A model generated the notes under the pieces. It was not told where the DNA came from, did not search any database, and was given only the letters and a program-made list of their open reading frames with translations. From Vitis vinifera (taxonomy: Eukaryota > Streptophyta > Magnoliopsida > Vitales > Vitaceae): a stretch of 64,000 nucleotides of DNA. Where the stretch lies: contig NC_081821.1 of the NCBI RefSeq assembly GCF_030704535.1, positions 7,455,001 to 7,519,000 of the forward strand. Reading direction: 5' to 3'. Positions 1-10,935 of the stretch are shown here, in pieces; position 1 is the first letter of the stretch; each line of letters opens with the position of its first letter. The translations under genes and the position numbers were made by a program.

Positions 1-1030
1 AACAAATAAGATTTTGTTTGGCTTATGTTAAGTACTTCTTGCTAAATGTCAAATTAGATTAATGGATTTAGGTTGATTATTTATTAATGTGAATTGAGCT
101 TAAGTTAACCATTAACAAAAACCAGATCGCTCAAATTACAACACTAATATTAACCTTTTTTGTATATGAACATTTTTTGTAAGTTAGTTGGGGTCCTGAG
201 GTAAAATAATCAACACTCCCTCCTGGGGAGGGCACCAGGTTATCGGTGATCTTGTTCTATATGAACATTAATCCTACATGTGCCTGTGTCTCTTTGTTAT
301 TTGTGATTCAATGGATTGTCTACAAAATAAGATTTTATTAGGGATGACAATGGAGGAGTTTTTTTAGGTACACACTCTGTTTCGCCCCTAATGGGATGAA
401 TTTGAATTTTAATTAAATGAGTTTGGAACAAGTTTGAGAATTTTTTTAAAACTCAGGGTAAGTTCGAGATGGGTTCGGGTATTGTCTTATCCCACCTTGT
501 CCTCACCCCGATTATATATATAATTAATTTTAAATTAAAATTAATTTAATTTTTATTTTATTATTTTTAATATATAGATAATAAAAAAATATTTTAAATA
601 AAATAAGTTAAAAAAATTATAATTATTTAATTATTTATAAAATATATTTATTTTAATGTAATTAAATTTTTTTAAAGTAATTTAAAAAAATTTCAAAAAA
701 AATTAAACAAGGTGGGAATTAGCAAGTATAGGAATTTCTCGTATCCAACCCTGATCTGCTCCACCCTGTCCTGACTCGTCTCATTTAATTTTTTAAATGG
801 AACAAAGATGGGGCGACACTTCGCGAACCCCCTTTTGCCATCCTTAGATTTTATATGTGCCAAACTCAACCTCTTGAATGTCATCTGCTTGATTCAAACC
901 ATGACTCATGTTCTATGCATTTAATTTTCCAGACCTAAAGCACATGCATGATATTTCAAGATGATCTCAGGGAGACGATAAGAATACAAAAGTGTAAAAG
1001 CTGAAAACCTCCATAAACCTAAAAGCTGAA
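1..1030. other. AT-rich intergenic stretch
   Basis: I see no supported gene here. The middle (about 520-690) is almost pure A/T with short homopolymers. The short open frames lack family motifs and look like chance. Confidence 0.6.
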
Positions 1031-1970
1031 AAATTATCATCACTCCACAACAGGGCGGGCCATGGTCGGCCTAACCTTTTGGCGTACCGGACCACTTGTC
1101 GGCTAACCTGTATATTTAAAAAGCACTGGTTTTGGGCCTTTTGGCAAAGCTGGGTATTCAAAATGAGTGTGGTTAATTTGGCCTCGATGAGTCGTTTAAA
1201 CCTTAAACTCCTGTGAAATCTGGATAATTTGCCTTTGAGTGAGAGTCCAAAAAGTGGCAATGGCTACTAACAAAAAGATACAAAATGCTCTTATCATGGT
1301 ATTATTTATTTCCCTCGCTCTCTCTTTCTCTTTCTCTTGCATGCCGACTCCTGATGATGGTTGCTTACTTGCTTCCAATCGTAACTTCTGTAGGCTCAAC
1401 TGGAGAGGCGCTCCATGTATTCTCAACTCTGAGAGCCCAAATATCGATTTTCGTGGTTTCTAAACTTGATCTTGGATTAATCCATGTCCTCAAGTGGATG
1501 AAGATTTTAAAATACATCACTGAAGATGAAGAGCTGCGATGCATTCCTGCCATAATCAGTAAGATTGTCCTAATGTTTCGTCTCTCTTAATTTCTCCATA
1601 ACAAGCTAGTTAATCCTCATTTGGATTTTGTTTTTGTTTTTGTTTAGTGGTGGTCGACCAGGAGAGAGATCGATGTCCATGGTTGCTGACTGCTTGAGAA
1701 ATGGAGCAGTGGACTTATCTCATGACGCCTTTAGGCATGAATAAATTGTTGAAACCGGTGGACTCATGTGGAGAGCAAGACGCATGGTTAGTCCTATACA
1801 TCACTTAGATCCTGGGGATCAATTATGTTTTTAATTTCTTTGTTTTTGGTCATAGAAGGTATAAGAAAATAAGCGATCATATTCTTACATATTTATTGTA
1901 TTTTGGTAGCTTGGACTTCCAGACACGTCTACCCCTCTAGACATGCATGTGCCATTTTGAGATTGGAAGG
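1030..1970 (+). pseudogene. TOC1/PRR1-like pseudogene, copy A (receiver-domain exons 1-4)
   Basis: This is a degenerate genomic copy of the first four coding exons of the TOC1 gene at 35978. The exon 2 counterpart is about 1382-1558. It keeps the tail equivalent to KYI..DEELRCIPAII and a GT donor, but the central segment holding the pseudo-phosphoacceptor is scrambled. The exon 3 counterpart is 1648-1785, ending in an arginine-rich stretch before GT. The exon 4 counterpart starts at 1910 with LGLP. Exon 1 (about 1250-1300) has a large internal deletion and the exon 2 acceptor AG reads CG. Intron 1 has shrunk to tens of bases. Intron positions are kept, so it arose by DNA duplication, not retroposition. 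The upstream segment 1040-1160 resembles 26464-26580 before copy B. A 101-codon frame crosses exon 2, but no complete product is possible. Confidence 0.8.
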
Positions 1971-4900
1971 TCTTCATGCCATGGTCCTAGGCCTACATGG
2001 CACTGCCTAATCAATTACTTGCCAACTTTTTGCACGATTTTCAATCACCTTTCTTCACGTTAGAGAAGACGCCATTCATCATTGAGAATGCAAGGTTTTA
2101 TTAGACAGTCTGAAAGATTGCAGGCATAACCCATTGGAATTTAGATGTATTCTTGAAAATATTAAGAAGTTTAAATTTTTCCTAATAAGAAAAAATAATC
2201 ATGAAACATATATAAAGATAAATGTGTTGTTGTTTTTCTTATAAGTTTAATGCACCATAGCTTTATATTATGGAGATATATTGGGATGTACTTATGGAAA
2301 TACCTAATGTCTCCTACTATTTTCAAGTCTTGGAGAAAAAGATTTGGAAAAAGTCATCTCTATCTTTTGAAGAAGTTAACAATTGGAAATTAGTTGTTAC
2401 AAATAATACAAGTCGATCTTCAACCTAGTATGGGAATGTGTTTAGCCTCGTAATGACTATCTGTCTATTTGACCCATCAATCCCATGAAACACGAGAACA
2501 TTATATTTACATGAAAAGTAATTATAGTATCTCATATCAAATAAGGGAAGTATATATACATTTAAAAGTTCATCTTAATCAAGTTGTGAGAGCCCATTAG
2601 GCAGACGTTGTGTCTTTATAGATTAGAGAGATGATAATTATGATATCTCACATCAAATATGAGAAAAAAATTATTATCTTAAAGTCATGAAAATCCTTTG
2701 AGTCAAGAGCAAATAATACTTATAGGGTTGAAAGCAGGTTGCTACATATTATCCCTTTCTATATGCCCATAAAAATGATAATGGTTGAATATTAAAAACT
2801 TTTGCATTTAGTGCATATCAATCATTTTTAATACATCTATAAGTAAGGTGAAAAGCAAAAATTGTGGCAAATTAGGATGATTATTTTTTAATAACCTTGG
2901 TATATGTTAAAAAGCAAATTACATGCATGAGATGAGACTCTTTTAATAAGTGATCGAAATATTCACTCATAAACATATATGGTAGGTACCACATAAACAT
3001 TGGGATGTAAATAGAGATTTTTCCTCCTTAATCAATAAAAGGATTCTCTATCAAAATTTGGTAAAGCTGTTTAATCAAATATGAGTGGTTCTGCCTAAGA
3101 AAATATTGAGTAACTTAAGCCAACTTTATGACAACCAAACTTGAGTAACTTAAGTGAATTCCATCACTATCAAACTCACCTTTATATTTCCTTCCTTTTA
3201 GAAACAATATTGAGTATTAAATTAAGCCAATTTAATCACTACTTTCCTTCATATTTCCTTACTTTCCTCAAAAATATTGAGTGACCTAAGGCAACTCTAT
3301 CACTACCAATTTTTCCTTCATGTTTCGTTCCCTTTTTGAGAAAATATTGACTTGACTTGAGTCAATTTCATAAAGATCGATCTGAAAATTTTGAAAACCC
3401 ACTTGGTTAGTTTGGTTTTCAAAATAGGTTTTGTTTTTAATTTATTTATTGTCAACCCAAATCATTCTTACATTTTAAGATTTATATATAATTGTTTAAA
3501 TTTGATGAGTATATATATATATGACTATTAAATTAATTCATTATTCTATAGTTAAATTGATTTTTTAATGTATACATTATATTTTGGGCTAAAAATTTTA
3601 AATACATTTAAAATTTCAAATCCAAGTTACTTTCAATTAGTTTTAAAAATAAATTAGATTTAAGGTCTAAATTAACTTGCATCCACCCGATCATCTGAAT
3701 CAAACGTAATCAGCCCTGCTTCGATTTGATTTTTTCATTACTAAAAAGTTGGTTTGGTTTTGAATATTTAACAATAAACCAATCATATCGACTTGACTAG
3801 GTTTTTTCCAAAAATCAATGGAATTGCACATTTTTACACCTTTATCAAATCATTTTTCCCTTCAAATTACGGAAGTACGAAACTTTATACCATATAATTA
3901 TATTGTCATTAATTATAATCATCATAATACCTTTAATAGCAATAGTATATTTATACCATAGAAAGACTACTTTTAGGATATATGAGAATGAGGAAAAAGA
4001 AATTGGAAGCCTTAAAGATTTAAGTAAAAACTAAGAATGAGACATTAGTTTTCCACATTTTTTATTTTTGAGAAAAATACTGAGTGACTTAAGCCTCATC
4101 ACCAAACTTTTCCTTCCTCTCTAGGAAATATTTAGAGATTAAGGCTACCAATATATCTTATGTTTCCTTTGCAAAATATTGGGTGAATTTAGCCATGTCA
4201 ATTATTACCAAACTTTGCTTATCTATTCCTTCTCAAAAAATTGAAGTGTTGTGCCAACTATACATTACTATCACTACTGGATGGACGGGCTAGGAGACAC
4301 GTGCCTACACTAAAAACTAAATTACTATTTTTATGAATTTTTTGTGGTTATAAATGGAATATTCGTAATATTGTTTTTATTTAAATTTGTTTTACAATAA
4401 CTTGTAGAAATGATTTAAAGTTGATATTAAATGTGATACACCATTATGAATTTTAATATATGTTTGGTCTATTGGATGTCAAGATGTGTAATAAAATGTT
4501 TTATTTAATGCTTAATTGATGGCAAGATATAAAAGTAAATAAGACATTATTGTTGGTGCATAACCAATAAGGAATGTTCAGTTAGCCTCCAAAGCTTAGA
4601 CGATAGTTCGACTTGTACATAGGAATGTTTGGATGAGTTTTTTGAGCACATCACTCCAACACTTAAGTAAGAAAGGGAAGACTTGAGCAATAAAAGAGTT
4701 TTTTGGAAAAGTGGCAGCACACTTTTTCTTATAGCCAAGGGTGACTATTTATTCTGGCTTAATTGTAACATCTTCTTAGGTGTCTTGGTGTATTTGATTA
4801 TGTTTGATTGTACATTACCGTCTTTAATATCAATGATTATCAGCTCACAACGGTTGTCATATCTTGATAAGCTTTAAAAGATTAATGCTTTAGCCTCATA

Positions 4901-5690
4901 ACTACTATGTCAATCAAGACACTTGATGTTTATTGTAATTAATGCTTATCATCGGCGTATTCAATGCCTGATTGGTTTTGTATTCGTCTGTTATCTTTGG
5001 GTTAGACAAACAAACCTACTTGACCTTGTGTGGTGCTATTAGGCTATGACCTAGACGACTCTAAGTGTCCCACAATTATCACTAAAAACCTTAAACAACA
5101 TGTAAAAACTCGAGTTGCTTATAGGCTTGGAGTGGGCTAAGAATTCCTAACCAAATCTCAAGTATAGTCAACAAAAGTCGAATATATGAGTAGACAAGTT
5201 TAACATGATTTAACCTTTCAATCCATCCAAATTACATCCTTAGAAAATGAAATTGTTTTTCTTTGAATGGTTTGTGCACAAAATAGAACAAAATAAAATG
5301 TATGATTTTATTGTAACATCCATATATAGAAAATTTTCAATTTTATTATTATAGAGAGAAAAATTATTAAATAGATGCATAAGGAAATAAAACTTATTTC
5401 TTAAATTTATTATATATATATATTTTTTATAAAATAAATGTTGGATAAAACGATTTAAGTATGTATTGTTTGGTATTGCTTAAAACCAAATATAACCTAA
5501 ACTTTCTAAAATGAAAGAAAAAAAATAAACACTTAAGTGTAGTGCTATATTTTTTTTAAAAATATTTTGACATTTCTTATAAATTATAATTTTTGAATAT
5601 TTTATTATCTATTAATGCTCATTAATTTTTTGTCATTTTTTTAATGGATTTTTCTTAATGATTATAAGTAGAATTCATTAATTGTTTTTT
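1971..5690. other. AT-rich noncoding stretch with degenerate repeats
   Basis: No gene supported. About 3090-3390 and 4060-4260 contain imperfect repeats of a short motif resembling AAAATATTGAGTGACTTAAG followed by a CT-rich stretch, recurring every 80-100 bases. The rest is AT-rich and unassigned. Confidence 0.5.
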
Positions 5691-5699
5691 TTTTTTTTG

Positions 5700-6252
5700 T
5701 TTAAATTTGATATGAATGGGTTCAGGTATCCGTATCGTGTTGGTGGTTGTGTGTGGTCGAGAGAGGGCGGGCAGGTGCACGGAAGAGTTATGGCAAATGA
5801 GTATTGCGCAGATGTGTTTGTTCGGACGAATTTGGTTAATTGGTATGCAGCAAGTGGGGAGATGATGGGGTGCGAGCCGGTGGATGGAAGAGTTGTGGTA
5901 TATTGCAAATGTGTCTGTTCGGACGAGTTTGGTTAATTTGTATGCACCGAGTGGGGGAGTTGATGGGGTGCAAGCAGGTGGATGGAAGAGACGGCAAATG
6001 GGTATTGCGTAAATGTGTTTGTGTCGACGAATTTGGTTAATTTTATGAGCCGAGTGGGGGAGATGATGGGGTAAGAAAGGCACACCGGATGCTTGTAGAA
6101 ATGGCTGATAGGAATATGGTGAGTTGGAATTCATTGGTTGCAGACTATGTAAGGCGTCGGGATGTTGATAAGGCACTGAGGATTTTTTATGAGATGCCGG
6201 AGATGTGTTATCTCATGGCTAATCATGAATGCAGGATGAGTACAAAGTGGGA
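5700..6252 (+). pseudogene. PPR protein pseudogene, 5' part
   Basis: Left part of a broken pentatricopeptide-repeat gene of the PLS type. Such proteins bind organellar RNA in plastids or mitochondria. Readable pieces include GGQVHGRVMANEYCADVFVR near 5770-5830 and RNMVSWNSLVADYV then ALRIFYEMPE near 6110-6200. Between them a unit of about 100 bases is repeated about three times with stops and frameshifts. The reading ends at 6253, where a Mutator-like element is inserted, and resumes at 9253. No start codon, transit peptide or full array is present. Confidence 0.8.
5774..6075 (+). repeat. About 100-bp imperfect tandem triplication inside the PPR pseudogene
   Basis: Three successive copies each carry a TTTGGTTAAT core at 5831, 5928 and 6032 (spacings 97 and 104), followed by a GTGGGG-rich stretch. 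The unit corresponds to roughly one PPR repeat, and the later copies are frame-disrupted. Confidence 0.75.
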
Positions 6253-6261
6253 TATTTGTTT
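6253..6261 (+). repeat. 9-bp target site duplication, left
   Basis: TATTTGTTT directly abuts the left inverted repeat and matches 9244-9252 exactly. Confidence 0.9.
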
Positions 6262-7164
6262 GGGTTATTTGGTTAAAGACCCCGTATTTGCAAGAATAAC
6301 CCATCCCTTAAAAGGTGAAAAAAAAGAAGGATCAATTAAGACAAAAATACCCCTCCTTTTTACCAAGGCACCTTTACTTTTCCTTCTGTTTTATGGCATA
6401 TTAGGTTTTTATTTTTCTATTTAATCATCTAGTTGCTCGTTCTCTTTGTTTTCCTGTAGAGAAAAAGTCTCGTTATTGTTTTATCTATTCTTTATTCTTG
6501 GTCACGAAAAGATGTTAAAAATATAAGCAACCAACAATTTATTTTTTATATTATTATATTATTTCTTTCCGTTTCTTGAAAATATAATACCTCACTTCAC
6601 CATTATAGGTAAAAAACAGAGGCTCCACTATCACTTATATCTTTACACTCAAAGTCTATATATCCTGTTGGAAATAACAAAGATTGAGTAATTCTAAAAA
6701 ACATCCATTGTAGAGTTGTGCTACCACAAAAAGTCAACGACCAACAGAAAGACCAAAAAATGAGAGAATTCGTTTAGGTGGAGATGTTAAGCACACACGA
6801 TGCTGTGGTAGATGTGGTGATTATGTGTACAATAGAAAAACATGCAAACGATTAACCCCATTACATCCTAGAAGTGAACATAGTTGCGTTAATATTGTTG
6901 AGAGTAATATCAACATCCAAGAATTCTCCTTACAATTAGTTCATCAATCACTTTAATAATGTTACCATATAATTTCTTACTTGGGGATGGTTTAGCCATG
7001 TATCTACACTTTTTTTTTATAGGGGTATGATGGATTGGAATTTTTTTGTATATGTTTAAAGCAATTTTTTTGAATGATTGATTGAAATTTTAAGTTAATG
7101 TTTTAGTTTTATCATATAAATTAATTGACTAAATTAAACTATGGTTAAGTTAGAGGTCATCATT

Positions 7165-7530
7165 AACCTAAAATTAACTATGGTTGAGTTACATTAACAA
7201 AAAACTCAATTGTGGTTCACTTCACAGTCAAAATTTTCATTTGAACTTAACAGTGGTTGAGTTGCATTAACAAATAATTTAACTGCAGTTAAGCTTATAG
7301 TTATAATTTTTACCTAAACTTAACAATGGTTGAGTTGTATTAATAACGAACTTAACTATGGTTAAGTTCATAGTCAAAATCTTCATTTGAACTTAAAAGT
7401 GGTTGAGTTGCATTAATAAATAACTTGATTGTAGTTAAATTCATAGTCAGCATTTTCACTTGAACTTAACAATTGTTGAGTTGCATTAACAAATAACTTA
7501 ACTATGGTTAAGTTGACAATTATAGTTACA
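7165..7530. repeat. 73-bp tandem array inside the Mutator-like element
   Basis: A unit built on AACTTAACARTGGTTGAGTT is repeated at 7244, 7317, 7390 and 7463 (period 73), with a degenerate unit before. Each unit pairs the motif TGGTTGAGTTGCATTAA with a near-inverse TAACTATGGTTAAGTT, so single units can fold. Subterminal arrays are common in Mutator-like elements. Confidence 0.85.
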
Positions 7531-7735
7531 TTACAAAAATTGTAACTTTGAAAATCAAGTCAAATTCATCTGAAATAACGATCAACCTTCAACAATAGAT
7601 AAACCTATTACATAGTCAAATTCAAACCCATTACATAGGCAAAATTTTGAAGTAGAATAATTCAGCTGTCATTTTCTCTCGAAACTAATCAATACAGGCA
7701 CCAGTTAGTGAATTGAATGGATGATCATGCATGGT

Positions 7736-8356
7736 TTATAATTGATCCTTCAACTCGTCAAGTTGTTTTATAAGCATGGTTTGATCATGTCCAAAGTACT
7801 CAACTCTATGACCTCCACCTAAGGAACTACTACCATCCCTTGATGGCTCTCCATAACCATAATTTGATGGTCCCTCGTTTGAGCAGGCAGATTGCGAATA
7901 TCTCATGCCTTCTCCAATATCTGTTCTTGGGTTTCTCCGAAACCCTTCCACCTCACCTTTTTCCCCAAATTGCCAATTAGAACTTTGCTTTGATCTCTGG
8001 GATGTGCTTGCATTTTGGACATGGGACTTCAATTCCTCGGTTTCCTTTTCCATCTTTATACCACCCAATTCATCTCTATTTATGTTCATATCAAGAGCAG
8101 TCTCGACAACTCATTTATCAGCTCTATCCTTAGAATGATCCCGACTTTTCTTAGTATTTGAACCCCTTTTACCAAAATTCAAAGAACTAGCATTTGACTT
8201 GACATCTACATCAAAAATATCACTTGAGTTATTGAAATTCTTTGTTTCATTTTCCAATAAATTCCTAGATTTCAAGGAAACTCTTTCAGCCCTTTCTTCA
8301 TTGGACGTCTCTGATGAAGTGTCTGTGCCAGATTTTCTATTATTTTTCTCTATAAA
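7736..8356 (-). pseudogene. Captured gene fragment, EDR4-like (DUF3133 family), in the Mutator-like element
   Basis: Read on the minus strand, a polypyrimidine/AG acceptor-like site near 8356 opens a frame running to the TAA at 7736, broken by one in-frame TGA at 8111-8113. The frame is serine/lysine rich and ends in EYFGHDQ..LIKQLDELKDQL. From memory, that ending with SRDG and GPSNYGY just before it resembles plant ENHANCED DISEASE RESISTANCE 4-like proteins, where LDELKDQL opens a conserved block. The zinc-ribbon N-terminus and C-terminal DUF3133 region are absent. An intron-like tract of about 600 bases lies upstream. The family assignment is moderate; capture of a host gene piece is the simplest reading. 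Confidence 0.55.
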
Positions 8357-9226
8357 TTAAAAGAAAAAACAATCAAACCCTCAAATTACTGAAAAAACCT
8401 CTCAACACTCCGTTTGTTTTTCCACAAAATGGTCGAAAGAAAAAAAAAACTAAACCCTAGGGCCTCACGTTTTACACTATTCTGATTTCAAAAAAATGAA
8501 AAAGAAAAAAGAAAACAAATCTCTACCAAATAGTTGAATTAGCAAATGGCACAAAAAGAATTCAAGATTTTGATTCATTTTCTTCTCTCGTGAATTTTCT
8601 CAACAACCAAATAATGGTAAAGGAGAAACAAAGAGTGAAAGAAATTGAACAAAACACCTCTAAAACTCTGTTTATTTGAAGAGAAAACATATGAAATTAA
8701 AGAAATTGAACCCTCTTGTCTTAACCAAGCCAAATAGTTGCATCAGTAAATGGCAAACAAATGATCCAATAATTTGACTATTGCTCTTTCCCATTATTTT
8801 CTCCGCAACCAAACAGGGGTTAAAGAGAAAAATCAGTAATAGAATTGAAGAAACCGTAAAATTTGACCCACCCCAATAATTGCTTGGGCAAACAACACCC
8901 AAATAATTCGAGATCTCTACTTCTTTTCATTTCCCATTCTTTTTTTTCGTAAGTCGAACAAATGGTAAAAGAAAAAAAAATAGTAATAAAATAAGAGTTA
9001 TTTGGTTAAGATGAGTTTTATGTTCTGTGCACCAAAGAAAGAGAATGAAGTAGAAAAAGAAGATAAGATTTTTTTTTTGGGTGGAGTTGTTATGGAAATG
9101 AAGCAAAAGAGAAAAAGTTGTAAGTGTTGGAGAGAAATAAAAAGAGGGGTATTTTTGTCTCAACCAGGTCATTTTTTGTGCTTTTTGACCGGTAGGTTAT
9201 TTTTACTATGAGGATTATTTTTACCC
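8357..9226. other. Intron-like AT-rich interior of the Mutator-like element
   Basis: No coding motif seen. Two segments, about 8540-8700 and 8720-8880, are diverged copies of each other. Both carry the complement of a phrase like GAGAAAAT..GGGAAAGA and a CCATTTACTGATGCAACTA-type segment, suggesting a local duplication in captured intron sequence. Confidence 0.5.
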
Positions 9227-9243
9227 CTTTAACCAAATAACCC

Positions 9244-9252
9244 TATTTGTTT
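9244..9252 (+). repeat. 9-bp target site duplication, right
   Basis: TATTTGTTT directly follows the right inverted repeat and matches 6253-6261 exactly. Confidence 0.9.
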
Positions 9253-9680
9253 CATAAGATGGACAAGGTCTGGCATGGAATTAGACCAGGTGCCTTTGGT
9301 GGCTGCTTTGTCAGCCTGTGCTGAATTTGGGGGACTTGAATTTGTCAAGTGGATCCACTTGTACATTGATAAGAGATTGCATGTTGGGAATCAACCATTG
9401 CTTGTGTCTTTGAATAATTCGCTCATACGCATGTATGCCAGCTGTGGTCTAATTGATAAAGCTTACAGAGTCTTCATAGGGATGCAACAAAGAAACATTG
9501 TTTCTTGGAATACCATGATCACAGGTTTTGCAAATCAAGGCTATGGGGAAGCAACTCTTTGTGTGTTTTGATGGATACAGAGCTTGGGAATGAATGACAC
9601 AATACGTTATACAATAACCTTCATTAGAGTTCTGTGTGTCTGAGGCCATTCTGGATTTTTTGACCAGGTCCATCATTTTT
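9253..9680 (+). pseudogene. PPR protein pseudogene, 3' part
   Basis: Continuation of the PPR gene after the Mutator insertion. The frame 9275-9571 reads as consecutive PLS-type repeats: LDQVPLVAALSACAEFGGLE, then WIHLYIDK, then SLNNSLIRMYASCGLIDKAY, then MQQRNIVSWNTMITGFANQG. It stops with TGA at 9569-9571. PPR-like text (SLGMND.., TFI.VLCV) continues to about 9676 through further stops. No C-terminal E/DYW domain is visible. Confidence 0.85.
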
Positions 9681-10066
9681 GTTTTGAGTTCAGAATCTGG
9701 GGAGATCCTGATTTGGGTGGGTCACAATATATTGAGGTTTGATTATGTTTGAATTTGGGAGTTGGGGAGATTGGTTAGGTACCATCAGAGCCCAAGTGTT
9801 TAGTAGATTACTTGGCATTGTTGATTCAGAGGTTTGGCAGGAGAGCTGGGGATATGAAGGTACCACAGCTTCAGTTTGTTTTCTCTTTTGATGAAAATTT
9901 GAGCTTTTTTTTTTTGCCTCCTGGGAAAATCTGCTAAAGATAAAAAGTTCTTAAATTACATAAACAATTTCTTTCATAAATAAATCAAAATAAATCTTTT
10001 TCTTATTTTATGTTTTTGTGAATTATAAACATTTTCAATTCCTTCAATTTAGGTATTTCCTTTGAA
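9681..10066. other. Noncoding spacer before the gypsy element
   Basis: Possibly decayed 3' remains of the PPR gene followed by an A/T stretch. Nothing else recognised. Confidence 0.5.
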
Positions 10067-10071
10067 ATCAT

Positions 10072-10879
10072 TGTAGGGACCCCTCCCCTTGGGAAACACG
10101 TGGCACGCAGCTCATGGTGACGCGTGGCACGTATTATCAGCCGGACCATCATCATCCGGATTCCCCTAAAGATATGCATGGTGCAGTTATCCTATCCGGA
10201 CCCCCTCAAGAAAAGGCAAACGACGTTTCAGCTTCTCCTATCCAAGGAAGAGCAAACGACGCTGGCAGAGTGTAGACATCCGGATAGTCTCCACAACACA
10301 TCCGGATAATCAGCATGAGCCATCCGGATATAAATCGTCTGGATGGTCAATTAAAGTAAAGCGAGTCTTACACGCAATCACAACAAGCAGCCATGGCCCA
10401 CATCCCATCACCTGCAGAATGAGAAGACAAGAGGAAGTGACAGCAAGTCACTTCCCACGATCATTCTACATGATCGCTTCCCACGATCTCTGACAGCCGC
10501 ATCACCTACCATGGTCTCTGACAGCCATTCGTAGGATGATAGTGCTCCTACTGACACCTATTATCATCATCACAACATAAAATATCTCATCACCATTAAT
10601 GAAAGGAGCAGTACCCCTGAAGCTGTATATATATGCCTTCACACGAAGAAGAAAGGGGATCCCCCCCTGGTAACCTCTTGATACCTAGTAAAAGGCCAAC
10701 TGATTTATATATCTCTCTTTCACCATGGCTAACAAGACCATCGGAGGGTGCGTCCGGACTCCCTGTCCGGATGCCTTTTGCAGGTGCAACCGCTGAATCA
10801 AGAACCCCTTGTGTGTTGAGAATCACGTGTCCATCCATCTGGCAGCAACGTGGACCATTAAATACGCGAGATCGCAACA
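10072..10879 (+). repeat. 5' LTR of the Tat-type element
   Basis: Matches 19657-20463 almost base for base and begins TG, ends CA. A TATATATATG stretch at about 10625-10634 is a candidate promoter TATA box. The LTR is studded with the palindromic hexamer TCCGGA, often as ATCCGGAT. Confidence 0.93.
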
Positions 10880-10880
10880 T

Positions 10881-10899
10881 TGGCGCCGTTTGTGGGAAA
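10881..10899 (+). promoter_or_regulatory. Primer binding site
   Basis: TGGCGCCGTTTGTGGGAAA follows the 5' LTR by one base. TGGCGCC starts are typical of plant gypsy primer sites complementary to a tRNA 3' end. Confidence 0.75.
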
Positions 10900-10935
10900 C
10901 TTTTACTTTTTATTCTGATTCAGTCACTAGCAAAG

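Larger units (their letters stand above)
6262..9243. mobile_element. Mutator-like element (Pack-MULE type), 2982 bp
   Basis: The ends are perfect 17-bp inverted repeats, GGGTTATTTGGTTAAAG at 6262-6278 and its reverse complement at 9227-9243. Similarity extends inward: AGACAAAAATACCCCTC occurs about 78 bases from the left end and inverted about 83 bases from the right end (9144-9160). A perfect 9-bp target duplication TATTTGTTT flanks it at 6253-6261 and 9244-9252, as expected for the Mutator superfamily. I see no transposase frame, so it is non-autonomous. The interior holds a 73-bp tandem array and a captured host-gene fragment on the minus strand. The insertion interrupts a PPR pseudogene. 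Confidence 0.9.

Noticed and set aside
1285..1590. Possible small intact gene from the 101-codon frame
   Set aside because: It starts in an intron-like CT tract and reads through exon 2 of a TOC1 copy; the exon's own acceptor and flanking exons are damaged.
5682..6424. Several 60-110 codon frames on both strands
   Set aside because: They are shifted readings of the tandem PPR unit and of the Mutator-element edge, with no start or domain of their own.
10124..10309. Frame of 61 codons present in both LTRs
   Set aside because: Same LTR sequence on the sense strand; no family motif, so no reason to call a gene.
10596..10880. Minus-strand frame across the gypsy 5' LTR, repeated in the 3' LTR
   Set aside because: It lies inside the LTR in both copies, has no motif, and follows from low stop density in a GC-richer stretch.
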